From Saccharum officinarum (Eukaryota; Streptophyta; Magnoliopsida; Poales; Poaceae): a stretch of 64,000 bases of DNA. The translations under genes and the position numbers were made by a program. The notes below the pieces were generated by a model. That model had not been told where the DNA came from. It saw nothing but the letters and a program-made list of their open reading frames with translations, and ran no database searches. Location of the stretch: the NCBI GenBank assembly GCA_020631735.1, contig CM036201.1, positions 74,600,353-74,664,352 on the forward strand, read 5' to 3'. Position 1 is the stretch's first letter. Every line of letters begins with the position of its first letter. Below are positions 21,482-33,686 of the stretch, piece by piece.

Positions 21482-22174
21482 ATGGAGCATGGAAAGCGCC
21501 CTATCGATGACGCGCCCGAGGAGAGAAGGTCCGCTCGACGCCATCTGCTCGAGCAGGGGTGAGGGAGTCGTCTCTCCGTTTCCTCTCATTGCAGTTGTGA
21601 GTTTTCTTCTAACCTTTGCCTCTGCATAGGGCTGTGTCGGATGCAAGCCCGGTCTTGGAGTCGGAGCGACTCCGGGAATGCCTTGAGGCTGCCCAGGCCA
21701 CACTTTGAGCCGTCGAGGAGGAGGCGGAAACCATCCGCGCCTAGTTGGCGGACGCCGATGGTTGGGTAGCTGGTAGGTTCTTTTTGGCGATCGTCGTTAT
21801 TCCCCTTCTTGGTTCGTCCTTTCCTTGATTTTTGCTCGTTTTTATCAAAACTGGAGACGGAGCTACAGACGCTTGTCCAAGCCATCGACGTCGTTGCAGG
21901 CTACATGCGAGCCCGGGTCGAGCACCTCGAGGAGCACCTCCTCGACATCCCTAAGTGCGTCAAGGGCGCAATGGAGTACGGTGTCCACCGTGGGGCGGCC
22001 GTCGCCCTGGCGGTGGCCCAGGTCCGGTCGGGCCACAAGCTCCGCTTCCTGGTCGGCTTCCCAGAGGGCGAGAGGGTGGCTGATCATGAGAGGCTTGTTG
22101 AGGACTTCAACGAAGCCGCGGACACCATCACCGTTGAGGTGCCCACCGAGGAGGTCATCCTTGAGGCCTTGTAG
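21482..22174 (+). pseudogene. Antisense gene A-1 of element A (coiled-coil type)
   Basis: A plus-strand reading, opposite to the pol of element A. It starts ATGGAGCATGG at 21482. An intron from GGGGTGAGGG (about 21556) to CTCTGCATAG (about 21635) would connect to a Glu/Ala/Leu-rich coiled-coil-like exon. A second intron would precede the segment ELQTLVQAIDV to EVILEAL (about 21850-22171), which ends in TAG at 22172. AATAAA follows at 22201. Its TATA box is at 5263, now separated by element C. In-frame TAG codons (for example after QATL) show decay. TAT-group elements of grasses are known to carry antisense ORFs; the biochemical role is unknown. Confidence 0.55.
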
Positions 22175-23210
22175 TTTGTACTTAGTGCTAGCCCCTCATG
22201 AATAAAAAATGATATGTTTTCGTCCTCCGTTGTATGCAAAATTTCGTTTATGTTTTGGACGCTGTTTGTCGCAGTCGGACTGTTGATCCCCAAATTGGTG
22301 GGGTCTTAGTCGGTGCCGATTGTCTTTCGCAGACTTATCAGTCTGCCCTTTCTCTATGCTATAAGTGTTTTTTTGTCCTCCCATGACTTGGCGTTAGGTA
22401 TTTCATGAGGCTGACCCCCGCGCCCCTACGCGTGGTGAGGGTCGGATCATGGGGTCGGGGCACCCATGGTGCTCTCGCACCCGGGCGTCCGCCTCTTAGT
22501 TTGTCTGTGACCTCACATAAGGTCTCTTTGTGATTCTGAGCCCCCGAGCCCCGCGCGTAGCGGGAGGCCCGCCCGAGGAGTCGGTTCATCTTTTGTTCGT
22601 TCCCCCTCACATGTTTTTCTGATAAAATAGAGGGGTTGAGCCATGCCACTATTTTCCTTGATGGTCGAATCATGGTGCTCAGTAAGCTATTAATAGGTCA
22701 GTCCGAGTGGAGCCCCAGTTCCCGTTCGTAGGGATTCAGCTTGGGTCGGCTGGCAATTGACTCTAGGTTCCTGACGGCTAGTCCATATAATTCCTGGGTC
22801 TGTTCGACCTGTCCTAGGGGCATGCTGCCTTTCTTCAGGGAAAAACCATGGTCTGGCTGCAGTCAAGACTCAAACGCGGGTCGGGATGGCCATGGCGCAC
22901 GCGCGCCCGAGTACTGACCGCTAGCGGGCCCATCCCTTTTCGCCCCTTACTCTGTGGGTGCCCAGAGCGGCTGTCGAACCCTTCAATGGGCCAACCTTTG
23001 AACTCTTGGGCTTTATTGGGCCATCGGAGCATTTTTAGCTCTGCAGCCTACCTACCTGTGGTGGTTGCGGGCCGCCGGGTAGCTGAACCGTCACCCAATG
23101 CGTCCTTCGAGGGAGCAATCGGCTGGTGGCACACATGCAACCAACATGGCGGTTTTTATGGACAGGGTGGCACGTGAATCTAGGCGGGTGGTTCACCTCT
23201 TGCTTCCCTT
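22175..23210. other. Non-coding spacer between antisense genes of A
   Basis: No supported coding region. AATAAA at 22201-22206 is a plausible poly(A) signal for the gene to its left. GC-rich blocks with repeated GAGCCCCCGAGCCC-like motifs resemble the sequence next to the left LTR. Confidence 0.5.
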
Positions 23211-23220
23211 CTTAAATACA
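23211..23220 (+). promoter_or_regulatory. TATA-like box of antisense gene A-2
   Basis: CTTAAATACAGG lies about 130 bases upstream of the first ATG of the antisense frame at 23344. It parallels the arrangement at 5263 for gene A-1. Confidence 0.4.
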
Positions 23221-23343
23221 GGTGTTTCCTCTGTTTTCTCGTATCGCACGAATCGTCATCTAGCCCCTTCTGCTTCCAAGCCGCCACCCGTGCCCGTGTT
23301 TCTCGCCACCACCGTTGCCACAACACAGTTAGGGCTAGGGTTC

Positions 23344-24946
23344 ATGCCACCGTTGAAGCTTTTGTCTCTCGACTCCCGTCGTCAAGCGATGGACGTGTGG
23401 CCTCATTTTGACGTCACCCATTCATGCGAGGACCGCTGCGAATGAGAGGGTTGTACCTGACAATGAGGACGAGCCAATGCCACAAGATGGGTACGTCGTC
23501 TCCTTCGTCCCCTTCCACGAGCGCGGCCTGGCAACGCCCCCACACCAATTCCTCCGGGGGTTGCTGGACTACTATGGCATCGAGTTGTAGCACTTGAACC
23601 CCAATGGGATCCAGCACATCGCGGCCTTTGTCACGTTGTGCGAGGGGTTCCTAGGGATCAAGCCACACTTCTAATTGTGGAGATACTTCTTCGCCGTCTC
23701 CCTGCACAAGAGGGTGGAGAGAGAAGGGGAAGAAGAAAGAGTTCAAGGTACCGGTGGGAAGCGCGAGCATCCATCTCCGGGGGGATCGGGTGGTGCAGTA
23801 TATGCCACTCTTGTTGATGATGTCCAACAAAGGGTGGCACACGCAGTGGTTCTACTTGAAGAATGACCCCGTTGCCCCCTTGTCGATCTTCTCCGGTGTG
23901 GGGTCCCCCCGCCAAGGAGCAAGATAGGATCGAAGACCACCTGAAGGCCATTGCCTGTTGAAGGACCATGGCCTGCACGGAGTCAGTGTCATTGGGGCAT
24001 ACCATGTGAGGATGCTTGCGCCCTCTCTATGTACCAGATGATGCCTCGATCGCCGTCCGACGGGACGGTGATGCTCGCTAGGGACACACTCAACATTGGC
24101 GAGGTGGAGCAGCGTCTTAAGGAGGCGACAGAGGTGCTGTCATCACCGTTGGGGGAGATTGTCCCTATATACCCAGTTCTAGGGCACCCGCCGATGCGAC
24201 CGGACATGGGCTTTATCGAATTTGTAAGTCCTCCCCCTTCTTCAGACGCTATTCGGACTTTGTTCCTTGCCAACTTTTTAATTCCACCACCTGACCCCGA
24301 GAGTTGGATTCTTGCAGCCAGGACTTGTTTTCTAGGATTCCGCAGCGCCGTTGCCGGAGGATGCGGAGCGGAGAATGGTGAACCACCTCGCGGCCGAGCG
24401 AAAGAAGCAAAAGAAGAACGCCAAGAAGGAAAAGAAGGCGGAGAGGCAGCAGAAGCAGAATTGGGGAGAGGACACCAATGATGATGATGATGACGATGAT
24501 GATGAAGATGATGAAGAGGAAGAGGGGGTCAGTGGCATCGCGTTCGCCGACTAGGACAAGATGGCATGTGACGACGAGGACAGGGCTGCGGGTGGTGGTC
24601 CATCTTCACAATTGATGGAGATGGGTCGCCCTTCCGACGCGCCCTAGGGGCCGTTGGACGCGAGCCATCCCGCGTCGTTCGGTCCCTCCGAGCAGCTGGC
24701 CGGTCAAAAGCAGCCCCGCTCCATCAAGGCACAACCGGGGTCGGGCGAGCTAGCTCCAAAGCTTAATCGCCTAGTGCCACCGAGGTATCCTACGAATCCC
24801 CTCACCTTTGTTGCTTTCGGTGGGTCTCGTCGTGGTTTTAATGTCTTGTTGATGTCACTGTGTCGGCTGATACATTACTCCTCTGTCAAGGCCCACATCA
24901 CTCTCATCTCGGACCACGTGTGGGAGCTTGAAAGGGGCACCTTATA
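23344..24946 (+). pseudogene. Antisense gene A-2: plant 'putative gypsy type transposon' protein
   Basis: Plus-strand segments resemble the plant protein family annotated as putative gypsy-type transposon (the Transposase_28 type). Key pieces are VSFVPFHERGLATPPHQFLR (about 23490-23550), then L-x-PNGIQHIAAFVTLCEGFLGI and, after a frame change, KEFKVPVG and MSNKGWHTQWFYLKND. A GTAAGT donor near 24223 and a CAG near 24316 look like an intron. The frame then enters a Lys/Arg-rich stretch and an Asp/Glu repeat at 24477-24522. Several stops (TAG at 23588, TAA at 23672) and frameshifts show it is broken. It is transcribed, if at all, towards the pol of A. The function of the family is not established. 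Confidence 0.6.
24477..24522 (+). repeat. GAT-type trinucleotide repeat coding an acidic run
   Basis: A GATGATGATGATGACGATGAT-like run codes for an Asp/Glu stretch in the antisense frame of element A. Such acidic runs are common at the C-terminus of this family. Confidence 0.7.
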
Positions 24947-25688
24947 GGCTGGTATTCATCGCACCTTCGCCATCATATAGTAGCTTTTTTCCCTGCTCGG
25001 TGGGGATGCACCGTTGCAGGACTCCTGTGTGGCTCTTTTTGTATAGCTCCTCCCCAATGACAACAAATGACTTGGCGCGGCGTGCGAGCCATCGTGCCTT
25101 CGTCTTATCGACTGGGAGCGTTTCCCAGAGGAGGCAGTCGAGATACAGGACCCTCTAGTCTGGCAAGGGGTCGGGCCTTGCCGGTGGATCCTCGTCGACT
25201 TCCATAACCTCAGGGTCGGGTAGGGTCGCCGAAAGGCCAGCCCCGAGCCTAAAATAGGTGGCTCATTGTTAGCTCATTCTGACTCCCCATAATGGATGGA
25301 GGGCTTGTGTTGATCGCTAGCAAAGACACCGGTCGAGACTAGTTCTCAGCTGGACGCCATCTTCGCTAGTTCGTTGGCTGCTTCGTTGAGCCATCAGGGA
25401 ATGTGATTGAGTTCGAGGCCATCGAACTTGCCCTCTAGCTTGCACACTTCCTGGCAGTACACGGTCATCTTCGGGTTGTGGCAGCTTGACTCCTTCATGA
25501 CTTAGTCGATGACGAGCTACGAGTCACCCCTAATGTCTAGCCGTTAGATCCCTAGTTCGATAGCTATGTGCAGGTCGTTGATGAGCGCTTCATACTCAGC
25601 CACATTATTAGAGGCAGGGAACTGGAGGCGAACCATGTACCTCATGCGCACTCTAAGGGGGACACGAAGATGAGCCCGACACCAGTGC
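24947..25688 (-). pseudogene. Element A pol remnant, part 2: second RNase H and integrase stub
   Basis: Minus-strand translation from 25688 leftward gives NNVAEYEALINDLHIAIELG, GDS-x-LVID-x-VMKESS and LNEAANELAKMAS, the second (plant TAT-type) RNase H. It is the direct continuation of 41613, separated by element B. Further left, RWLARRAKSFVVIGEELYKK and HTGVLQRCIPTEQGK mark the region just before the integrase zinc finger. The frame then stops, and no integrase core (D,D35E) follows, so most of the integrase is deleted and the sequence passes into antisense gene A-2. Stops include TAG and TAA where family members have Gln, and TGA where they have Arg. Confidence 0.75.
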
Positions 25689-25693
25689 CCTCC

Positions 25694-26151
25694 TGTCGAT
25701 GTGGGACCCATAGGGTTCCCCAGCGATATGACTATGAGTCGTGGGGCCTGGCCTAGCCCACGGACTGGAGCAAGGAGAGGTGCAGTGTCCGCTACACCGA
25801 ATCCAAGTAGAATAGGCCAGACTAGCTAGATTTCTATGGAAAGTAACTTCTGTATTTAGTTCAGGACACCTTCTTTAGATCCGACTAGGATTATACCCGC
25901 ACCATAGCTTTCTCTAACGATATAAAGAGAGGGCATGGGCACCCCTATAATGAGAGACAATACAACACAATCAATCCAACGCAAAGGCTAACGCGACTGG
26001 ACGTAAAGGCTATTACTCGATTACGATCGAGGGCCCAAACCAATATAAGTCAACTGTCTTTGCATTCACCATCGATCTCTAGCATATGCCAAAGCCCAAA
26101 CAACTGTTCTAGGTACCCCTGTGGCAGGCTATCGGTGGTCAAACACGGACA
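25694..26151 (+). repeat. 5' LTR of element B
   Basis: 458 bp, TGTCGATGTGGG to CACGGACA. A TATA box (GATATAAAGAGAGGG) starts at about 25919, followed by the likely transcription start. It pairs with the 3' LTR of identical length at 41150. Confidence 0.93.
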
Positions 26152-26153
26152 GC

Positions 26154-26171
26154 TGGCGCGCCAAGTAGGGG
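26154..26171 (+). promoter_or_regulatory. Primer binding site of element B
   Basis: TGGCGCGCCAAGTAGGGG begins two bases after the 5' LTR. The same site with one difference (CAGGTAGGGG) is used by element A at 46127-46144, supporting placement of both in one lineage. I do not assign the tRNA. Confidence 0.8.
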
Positions 26172-27493
26172 TTTTCGGCGCAATCGCGATCAAGAACTCT
26201 ACGGATTCCGATGACATGATCTTCCCGACGGGATCAATCTTCATCTTTGGATCGTGGGTTTGCAAGGCAGACGATGAGGGCAACCTCCAAGGATGCCTCA
26301 TCGAAGCTTAGGAAGCCCGCGAGGAATTCACTCTTCCGACAGGGTTAGCCGAAGATCTCGCCAAAAGGTTCTTAGGCCTTACGGTGTTCGAATTGACTCA
26401 GGCTCTGATAACAACCAGACTCAACTTGGTGTCCGAATCAGATTCCTCTTCGGAGTTCAATTCGGGTTCCTTTAGAGACAAGCCGAGTTCTTTTCTAATT
26501 GGACTCCAGAACGCGACATCAACTCTTCAAGGGATCAATTCAAACCCATTTCAAGGTTCTTCCAGGAAGTTGGGTCGCCTCCCAACCGGACTCAACAACA
26601 TGGCAAGGGCTTGTCAAGACTTACTCTGAAAAGCAGTCGGTCCAGTATAGAGGCTACGTCTTACCGGAGCACAGGAAGGCCTTATATTAACCGTAACATC
26701 TCAAGATTGCCTAGTCCACTGGCCAGGTACTTTTTTCCAGAGCAGCAATACTTGACTAGTTGATGAAGCTATCACTCTACCATACCAAGAAGGCAGTGTG
26801 TTTCACGATGCTAATGCTCTAACTGAAGTCATCAGCAATTCCAGCAGGGCAGGGGTGGTGCTAGCCTGAGAAGTCCTTATGATTCGACGGCCACCACCGA
26901 TGCCACCAACTGCACCCGACGTCAGGTCTTCAGATAAATCAGAATCAAACATATCACCCAATGCTCCTAAGCACGATGGCGAGTCTAAGGACCAGAAACG
27001 AGCTAGAGAAAGAAGGAATAAACTAAAAGAAGGTCGCAGAGCTAGCAACGAGCCAGACAACGAAAAGAAGCATGGGACACGTACAAAGCAGAGCTAGCCG
27101 AATACTACAAGAGGAAATCAGAGAGAGAAGCCGAAGAGAGGCGCACAACCAGAGCACATAGAGCTCCTTACGACAAGATACGAGAGGCGCTAGAAGAACT
27201 CGAAGCGATCTCGTATCCCAACGAGGAACAAGTATAACTCCGAGAAGTTCTCCGGACAACGGCCCTAAAGGCACATGACGAAAGAACTTGTTCCAAGCTT
27301 CCCGCTAGGACAACATCACATGGATAAGAAGCACAAAGCCAAAGGAGGTCTGCCTTCCAAAAGCTAGGACCAAACGGGAGCTAGAATCAAGAGAAAAGAA
27401 TAGACCACACCCAAAGTAATCAAGTCGAGCATCTGAGAGAAGAAAGGAGCAGAGCATCTTACCACTCATCCCCATAGTTTCTTCCTAGGCCAA
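26172..27493 (+). other. Leader and degraded gag 5' region of element B
   Basis: Short plus-strand open pieces with Ser-, Arg- and Lys-rich content (for example 26879-27097) lie between primer site and the recognisable gag. They are broken by stops and frameshifts. No domain can be named. Confidence 0.5.
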
Positions 27494-28426
27494 ATGACAA
27501 CTGGCAAGAAGGGGGCTGAGTCAGAACACAGAGAAGCCAGAACGCATGATAGGTTTTCCTATTTTTCAAGGCGACTTGCTTCAGTACGACTGCCTCACAA
27601 GTACAAGCCATCAAACCACTCCAAATATGATGGGAAGACCGAACCAAGGCAGTGGCTCAGAATCTACTCGCAATCAATTGAACTAGCCAGTGGAGACGAC
27701 GATATCAAGGCATTAGTCTTTCCCATGGCCCTAGAAACCGTGCCCCTCCAATGGTTCGACAAATTGAACCCGGGGTCAATTTGAGGCTGGGAGGACTTGC
27801 AAAGAGCTTTTTGCAAAAATTTCACAGGCATCATTACACATTCCATCATGCATGCAGAGCTAAAAGGACTCAAGCAGAAGGGAGGCGAGAGCCTCAGGGA
27901 TTATTATCGATGTTTTGGAGAATTGCGTGCCCAAGTACATGACATCACCGAATGAGAAGTGATCGAAGCCTTTTCTCACGGGATCATGGCCAAATGGTAA
28001 TTTCAAGATTTTTGCAAAGAGAACCCAAGAAATAATGAAGAATTTAGATGTGCAGTAGAAAAGATAATTATGGCAGAAGAAAGGACGAGGGAAAGATTCC
28101 TCGACAGAAAGAACCGAGAAAACAACAGAGACAGCATGGAAGGGAGCAAATTTTCAAACATCGGACATCTGGACAGGAAGCATGGACTAGACAACACCAT
28201 CATGATGGCTGACAAGACAAATTTTTTTCAAAATTCAGGAGATTTGAAGATATTGAGAATATGCATTGTATATGGCACCCGTAAGGAAACCACACAACAG
28301 AAGATTGCCAAATCTTCATTGATTGGTATGCAAGAAAAGGAAAAAACAAGGATAAAGAAGAGAATAACAAGAAGAAAGACGAAGATAACCCGAAAGATAA
28401 AGGTTTCCAACAGTCGAAGAGAATAG
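27494..28426 (+). pseudogene. Element B gag, degraded
   Basis: The plus-strand frame contains LPHKYKPSNHSKYDGKTEPR and PMALETVPLQWFDKL, then after a stop GWEDLQRAFCKNF and GESLRDYYRCFGELRAQV. This order is typical of the retrotransposon Gag domain of TAT-group elements. In-frame stops include TGA at 27782 and TGA near 27954. A Lys/Arg/Glu-rich C-terminal part follows. No zinc knuckle is clear. It would form the particle shell in an active element but cannot be made as one protein here. Confidence 0.7.
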
Positions 28427-28497
28427 CTACAATAATCTTCTCTGGAGTTCTAGGTTCCAGAAGCAAGCACCAAGACAACCTGGCTCTCCGCAGCATC

Positions 28498-29088
28498 ATG
28501 GCAGTAGAACTAGCCGTCCCAAGGTATCTGAATTGGTCACAATATCCAATCCAGTTTTCAAGAGAAGATCAGTGGACTAACGTTGGGAATGCTAGCCTAT
28601 ATCCACTAGTCTTATATCTAACTATAGCAGAGATGACAGTCACCAAGGTTTTGATCGATGGAGGAGCTAGACTTAATATCATATTTTTAGAAACGCTAAG
28701 GAAGATGGGGTTAGACTTTACCGAGTTGATTACCCCAATAGGAGTACCATTCTATGGAATAGTACCTAACAAGGCCGCTATGCTGCTCAGACAAATCACT
28801 CTACTAGTTACATTTGGAACACCATCCAATTACAGAACTGAATTCATTCAGTTTGAAGTTGCAGACTTTGAGACATCATATCATGCCATCCTTGGAAGAC
28901 TAGCACTTGCCAAGTTCATGGCTATACCTCACTATCCATACCTCCTGCTCAAGATGCCAGGGTCTCATGGAGTACTCTCTATCCTGGGTAACTTGAAGCG
29001 CGCTTTTGATTGTGACATTCAAGCAATTCAAATCACAGCCAAAGCACAAGCAGCCGACGGCAGAGAAGAAATTGCCACCGTTGCTGCA
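28498..29088 (+). pseudogene. Element B aspartic protease region
   Basis: An open plus-strand stretch of 197 codons. The catalytic motif is LIDGGARLNIIF, where the usual D-G/S-G-S appears as DGGA. Further motifs are GVPFYGIVP, FEVADFETSYHAILGR and FMAIPHYPYLLLKMP, which recur in element A at 43176-43754. The frame ends in TAG just after EEIATVAA. This domain would cleave the polyprotein. The frame is open but linked to broken neighbours. Confidence 0.75.
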
Positions 29089-29229
29089 TAGATGAACCCG
29101 GAAGAACTAGAGATCCCAACTAAGAAGCCTTGCAGCCTTGCACCACCAAAAGAAGCCGATGTGAAGAAAATTGACCTGGGTACTGGTGATCCCGAGAAGA
29201 TGGCGGCCATCAGTGCTCACCTCTCGGCT

Positions 29230-30545
29230 AAATAGGAACTCACGCTCACTAACTTTCTTCAGGACAACAAAGATATCTTTGCTTGGAAGCCGGCTAACAT
29301 GCCAGGTGTCCCAAGAGAGTTGCCTGAGCACAAAATTGACATCAATAGAAACTCCAAACCAATCAAACAACAGTTAAGAAGATTTTCACCAGACAAGAAG
29401 GCAGCAATCAAAAAGGGGATTACAAAATTAATGGCAGCCGAATTTATAAGAGAAATTCTTTATCCAGATTGGCTAGCAAATCTCGTTCTAGTACAGAAAA
29501 AGAACATGGCAGAATGGCACATGTGCGTCGACTACACGGATCTCAATAAACATTGCCCAAAGGACCCATTCGGGTTACTGTGAATTGATCAAATTGTCGA
29601 TTCGATGGCAAGATCCGCCCTGCTATCTTTTCTTGATTGTTATTCAGGATATCATTAGATCGTACTAAAGGAAGAAGACCAGAGTAAGACATCTTTTATC
29701 ACTCTGTTCGGCGTCTATTGTTATAAAACCATGTCCTTTGGACTCAAGAACGCCGGCGCCACCTCTCAAAGAGCTATTCAAACGTGCCTCGATGAACAGA
29801 TTGGTGACAACACAGAAGCTTATATCGATGACATAGTAGTAAAGGCAAAGAACCCAGACATACTAATTGAAGACTTGAAGCAAACTTTTCAAAACCTAAA
29901 TAAATGGAAATGAAAATTGAACCCAAACAAGTGTGTTTTTGGGGTACTATTAGGACAACTACTTGGATTCCTTGTCAGTAATCGAGGGATAGAAGCAAGT
30001 ACTAAGCAGATTCGAGCCATAACAGAAATAGGACCACCACAATGTGTAAAAGATGTGCAAAAACTGATAGAAGCATGGTAGCTCTCAGTCGCTTCATCTC
30101 ACGACTCGGTGAAAAAGGACTCCCTTTCTTCAAGCTATTAAAAAAGATAGGCAAGTTTCAATGGACAGAGGAAGCCAAGGAGGCTTTTGAAAGCCTTAAG
30201 GTGTACCTCACCACATCACCTGTACTGACACCGCCTAAGAAGCACGAATACATGATGTTATACATAGCGACAACGTCTACAGTGATTAGCGCAGCAATCA
30301 TGGTAGAAAGAGAAGAAAAAGGGCATGTATACAAAGTACAACGGCCGGTATACTACATCAGTGAAGTTCTGACAGACTCAAAAATACGATATCTACATGT
30401 CCAAAAACTACTCTACGCCCTCCTAATTACTTCCCACAAACTACAACACTACTTCGAAGGCCACAAAATTACCATGGTAATAGATTTCCCTCTTGAAGAC
30501 ATCCTACGCATGGAGATGCAACAGGATGCATATCTAAGTGGGTAG
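29230..30545 (+). pseudogene. Element B reverse transcriptase and RNase H
   Basis: Motifs in order: HKIDINRNSKPIKQQLRRFS, MCVDYTDLNKHCPKDPFGLL, FLDCYSGYH, SFGLKNAGATSQRAIQTCL and the catalytic AYIDDIVVKAK. After a frame change come LSRFISRLGEKGLPFFKLLKK and the RNase H part (YHVQKLLYALL-like). Stops interrupt it (TGA at about 29581, TAG at about 29657, TGA at about 29911). The Y-x-DD motif is kept, but the protein cannot be continuous. Confidence 0.8.
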
Positions 30546-30599
30546 TAGAACTCGGAGCTCTAAATATCGATTTCTCTCCATGAAAAGTAATAAAATCAC

Positions 30600-32400
30600 A
30601 AGCACTCGCAGACTTCGTGGCTGAATGGACAAAAATCCAACAACCCGTGCCTGATGCCTTCCTTGACCATTGGAAGATGTACTTCGACGGATCACTCAAG
30701 TTAGACAGGCTGGCGCAGGTGTTCTTTTCATATCACCAGAAGGAAAACAACTTAAATAGTACTCCAGATACTATGGCAAGCCACAAACAACGAAGCAGAG
30801 TATGAAGCACTCATCCATGGACTTCGGATTGCGACTTCTCTTGAAATTAAACAGCTACTTGTCTATGGTGATTCAACTATGGTCATCAATCAAGTCAACA
30901 AAGATTAGGATTGTACCAAGGACAACATGGACACCTACTGTGCCGAAGTACAAAAACTAGAGAAAAATTTCCAAGGACAAGAAATCCTACATGTTCTACG
31001 AGATTCAAACGGAGCGGCAGATGTTCTCGCCAAGCTGGGATTGGACAGGGCGAAGGTCCCACCAGGGGTGTTTGTAGAGGAGTTGTCGTCACCCTCCATA
31101 AAACAACCCGGTGAGATAACCTCTGAGCTACTAGCACCAACAACCCAGATCATGGTAGTCACCAGATCATGGACTCAAGACTTTATCGACTACATCAGAG
31201 AAAACCAGGTACCATCTAATAAGGAAGAAGCCACCAGGATAATCAGAAGAAGCAAGAACTACGTCCTTGTAGGCGACAACTTATCCAGAAGAGCCACATC
31301 ATCAGGAGTACTTCTTAAATGTGTCTTAAGAGAAAAAGGAAAAGAAATCCTAGACGAAATCCACTCAGGTTGTTGTGGCAACCATGCAGCCTCAAGGACA
31401 CGGTGGGCAAAACTTTCCGTATCGGATTCTATTGGCCAACATCCGAAAAGTGCAGAAGAACTAGTCAGACAATGCAAAGGGTGCCAAATGTTCGCAAGGC
31501 AAGCTCACGTACCAGCACACGACCTAATTTGCATCCCTCCTGTCTGGCCGTTCGCATGCTGGGTCTAGATCAAGTAGGACCACTCAAAAAGGACAAAGGC
31601 GGATTTAAGTACATCTTTGTTGCAATTGATAAATTCACCAAGTGGTTTGAATACAAGCCGCTTGTGAAGACAATGCAGCAAAAGCAGTCGAGTTCATCCA
31701 AGACATCATGCACCACTTCAGAATACCCAACCGTATCATCACAGATTTGAGTTCCCCTTTTACAGCCATCGAGTTTAGAAATTAGGAACATGACTGCGGC
31801 ATCAGTATAGATTATGCGTCCATTGCACACCCTAAAGCCAACGGACAAGTGGAAAGAGCCAACGGACTCATAATAGCTTGGTTGAAACCAAGATTGTATG
31901 AAGAACTAGAAGATTATGGCTCCAAGTGGATTGAAGATTACCCAAAGTAGTCTGGGGGCTACGCACTCAAGTAAGCAGAGCGACTAGATACTCACCTTTT
32001 TTCCTAGTATATGGATCAGAAGCCGTGCTGCCAGCAGACTTGATCTGGACATCCCAAAAATCAAACAATATAAGGAGGGAGAAGCAGAATACACCTGAAG
32101 ATTGGAACTCGACAGTATAGAAGAAGTTAGAGTAAACGCTACCCTTCAGTCAGCTCGATACCTCTAAGGTTTAAGGCACCACTACAATAAAAGTACTCAG
32201 CAACGCTCAGTTCAAGTCGAAGACCTAGTATTATGAAGAATACAAAAATTGACGGACACCATACACTACTCAGCCCATGGAAAGGTCCCTTTATTATCGC
32301 AAAAGTCACCGGAATAGGAACATACGAATTGATGACTGAAGATGAAATAGAAGGAATATGTGACATATCAGCCAGCTAAGAAGATTCTACGCTTGAAGAA
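30600..32400 (+). pseudogene. Element B second RNase H and integrase
   Basis: The plus-strand frames give FVAEWTKIQQPVPDAFLDHW and KMYFDGSLK, then NNEAEYEALIHGLRIATSLE, the extra plant-type RNase H of TAT elements. Next are the integrase N-terminal part (SSGVLLKCVLREKGKEIL, HSGCCGNHAASRT), the core beginning D-x-VGPLKKDKGGFKYIFVAIDK and a C-terminal piece resembling SPWEGPFIIAKVTG. Multiple frame changes and TAG, TAA and TGA codons break it. No chromodomain is seen, as expected for TAT elements. Confidence 0.75.
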
Positions 32401-32504
32401 CTCAAGACAAAATTTATATAGCAAGAGAGCCACATGTAATCAGGATTCATGATCAATAAAATAAATATGATGTTCTTCATCAGTGTTTGTCTTATTATGA
32501 CCTA

Positions 32505-33180
32505 TCTTGAGTTGTTCTCACAACTGGATGAGAGCAAAAGAGTTAAAAAGATGCTTGTGCTCACTATCCTAAGTCTTTTCAGACTTAGCTGAGAGTAAGG
32601 CTAATTAGCTGGCAATCAAACCTATCCTGAGTTGTTTTTATTACTTGGATGAGAGTCAGAGGGAGCTCGCCCTATCCCAAGTTGTTCTCACAACCGGATG
32701 AGAGCAAAAGAGCTAAAAATATACTTGAGCTCGCTATCCTAAGTCTTTTCAGGCTTAGATGAGAGTAAGACTGACAAGTTGACACTCGAACCCATCCTAG
32801 GTTATTTTCACAGCCTAGATGAGAGCCAGAAGGAGCTCACCCTATCCCAAGTTGTTCTCACAACTAGATGAGAGGAAAAGAGCTCAAAAGATGCTTGAGC
32901 TCGCTATCCTAAGTCTTTTTAGGCTTAGATGAGAGTAAGGCTGACAAGCTGACACTCGAACCTATCTTAGGTTGTTTTCACGGCCTGGACGAGAGCCAGA
33001 CAGAGCTTGCCCTATCCCGAGTTGTTTTCTCAACTGGATGAGAGTAAAAAAACTAAAAAGACGCTTGAGCTCACAATTCACAAATCAATAGTAAAAGAGT
33101 TAAAAATATACTTGAGCTCGTTACATCTAGAACCCTTCAAACTTGGATCGAGAATAAACCTACTCTAGGCTGAGTAAAAG
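32505..33180. repeat. 170-bp tandem array in 3' region of B
   Basis: GTTGTTCTCA or its variant starts at 32511, 32681, 32851 and 33021, giving a period of 170 bases over about four copies. Each unit contains two or three related sub-blocks built on 'CTATCCTAAGTCTTTTCAGG' and 'GGATGAGAGC', so it is a repeat of repeats. Confidence 0.88.
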
Positions 33181-33686
33181 CCAGGCTACGAAAGAAGCCT
33201 GAGCCCACCAAGACAACTCCTAATACGAACAAAAGTGCCAATGCTTACCAAAGTTCAAGATCAACGAACAAGACAGAAAGAAGTCACGAAAAAGAAACTT
33301 TCTTACAAAACAATAAGGAGAAGGCCTAATTCTCAGATTCATCGTCAGAAGAAGGAAAAGACACTTTGAGAGCAGAAGAAATCCTTGACGATAGACCTTC
33401 AAAATCGGACTACACCATAAGAAACTACTTGGATTTAAGGAAGAACAAAAGATTTACATATTGAGATAATTAAAGGAGTTCAAACGAGCATGACATACAG
33501 AACTACTGGATACATCAACAACCTAACAAGATGAATCTACGACTGGACAACCTGCCTTTCGATCTCCTTTACGCCAACATCAAAGTGAGGGCTAACAACA
33601 GCGTATCCAAGTTGCTGTCAGATCCTCGATGGGGACCAGCTACCCACAGACTCAACGTCGTTGACATCTTCAGCGGCAAGAGCTTC

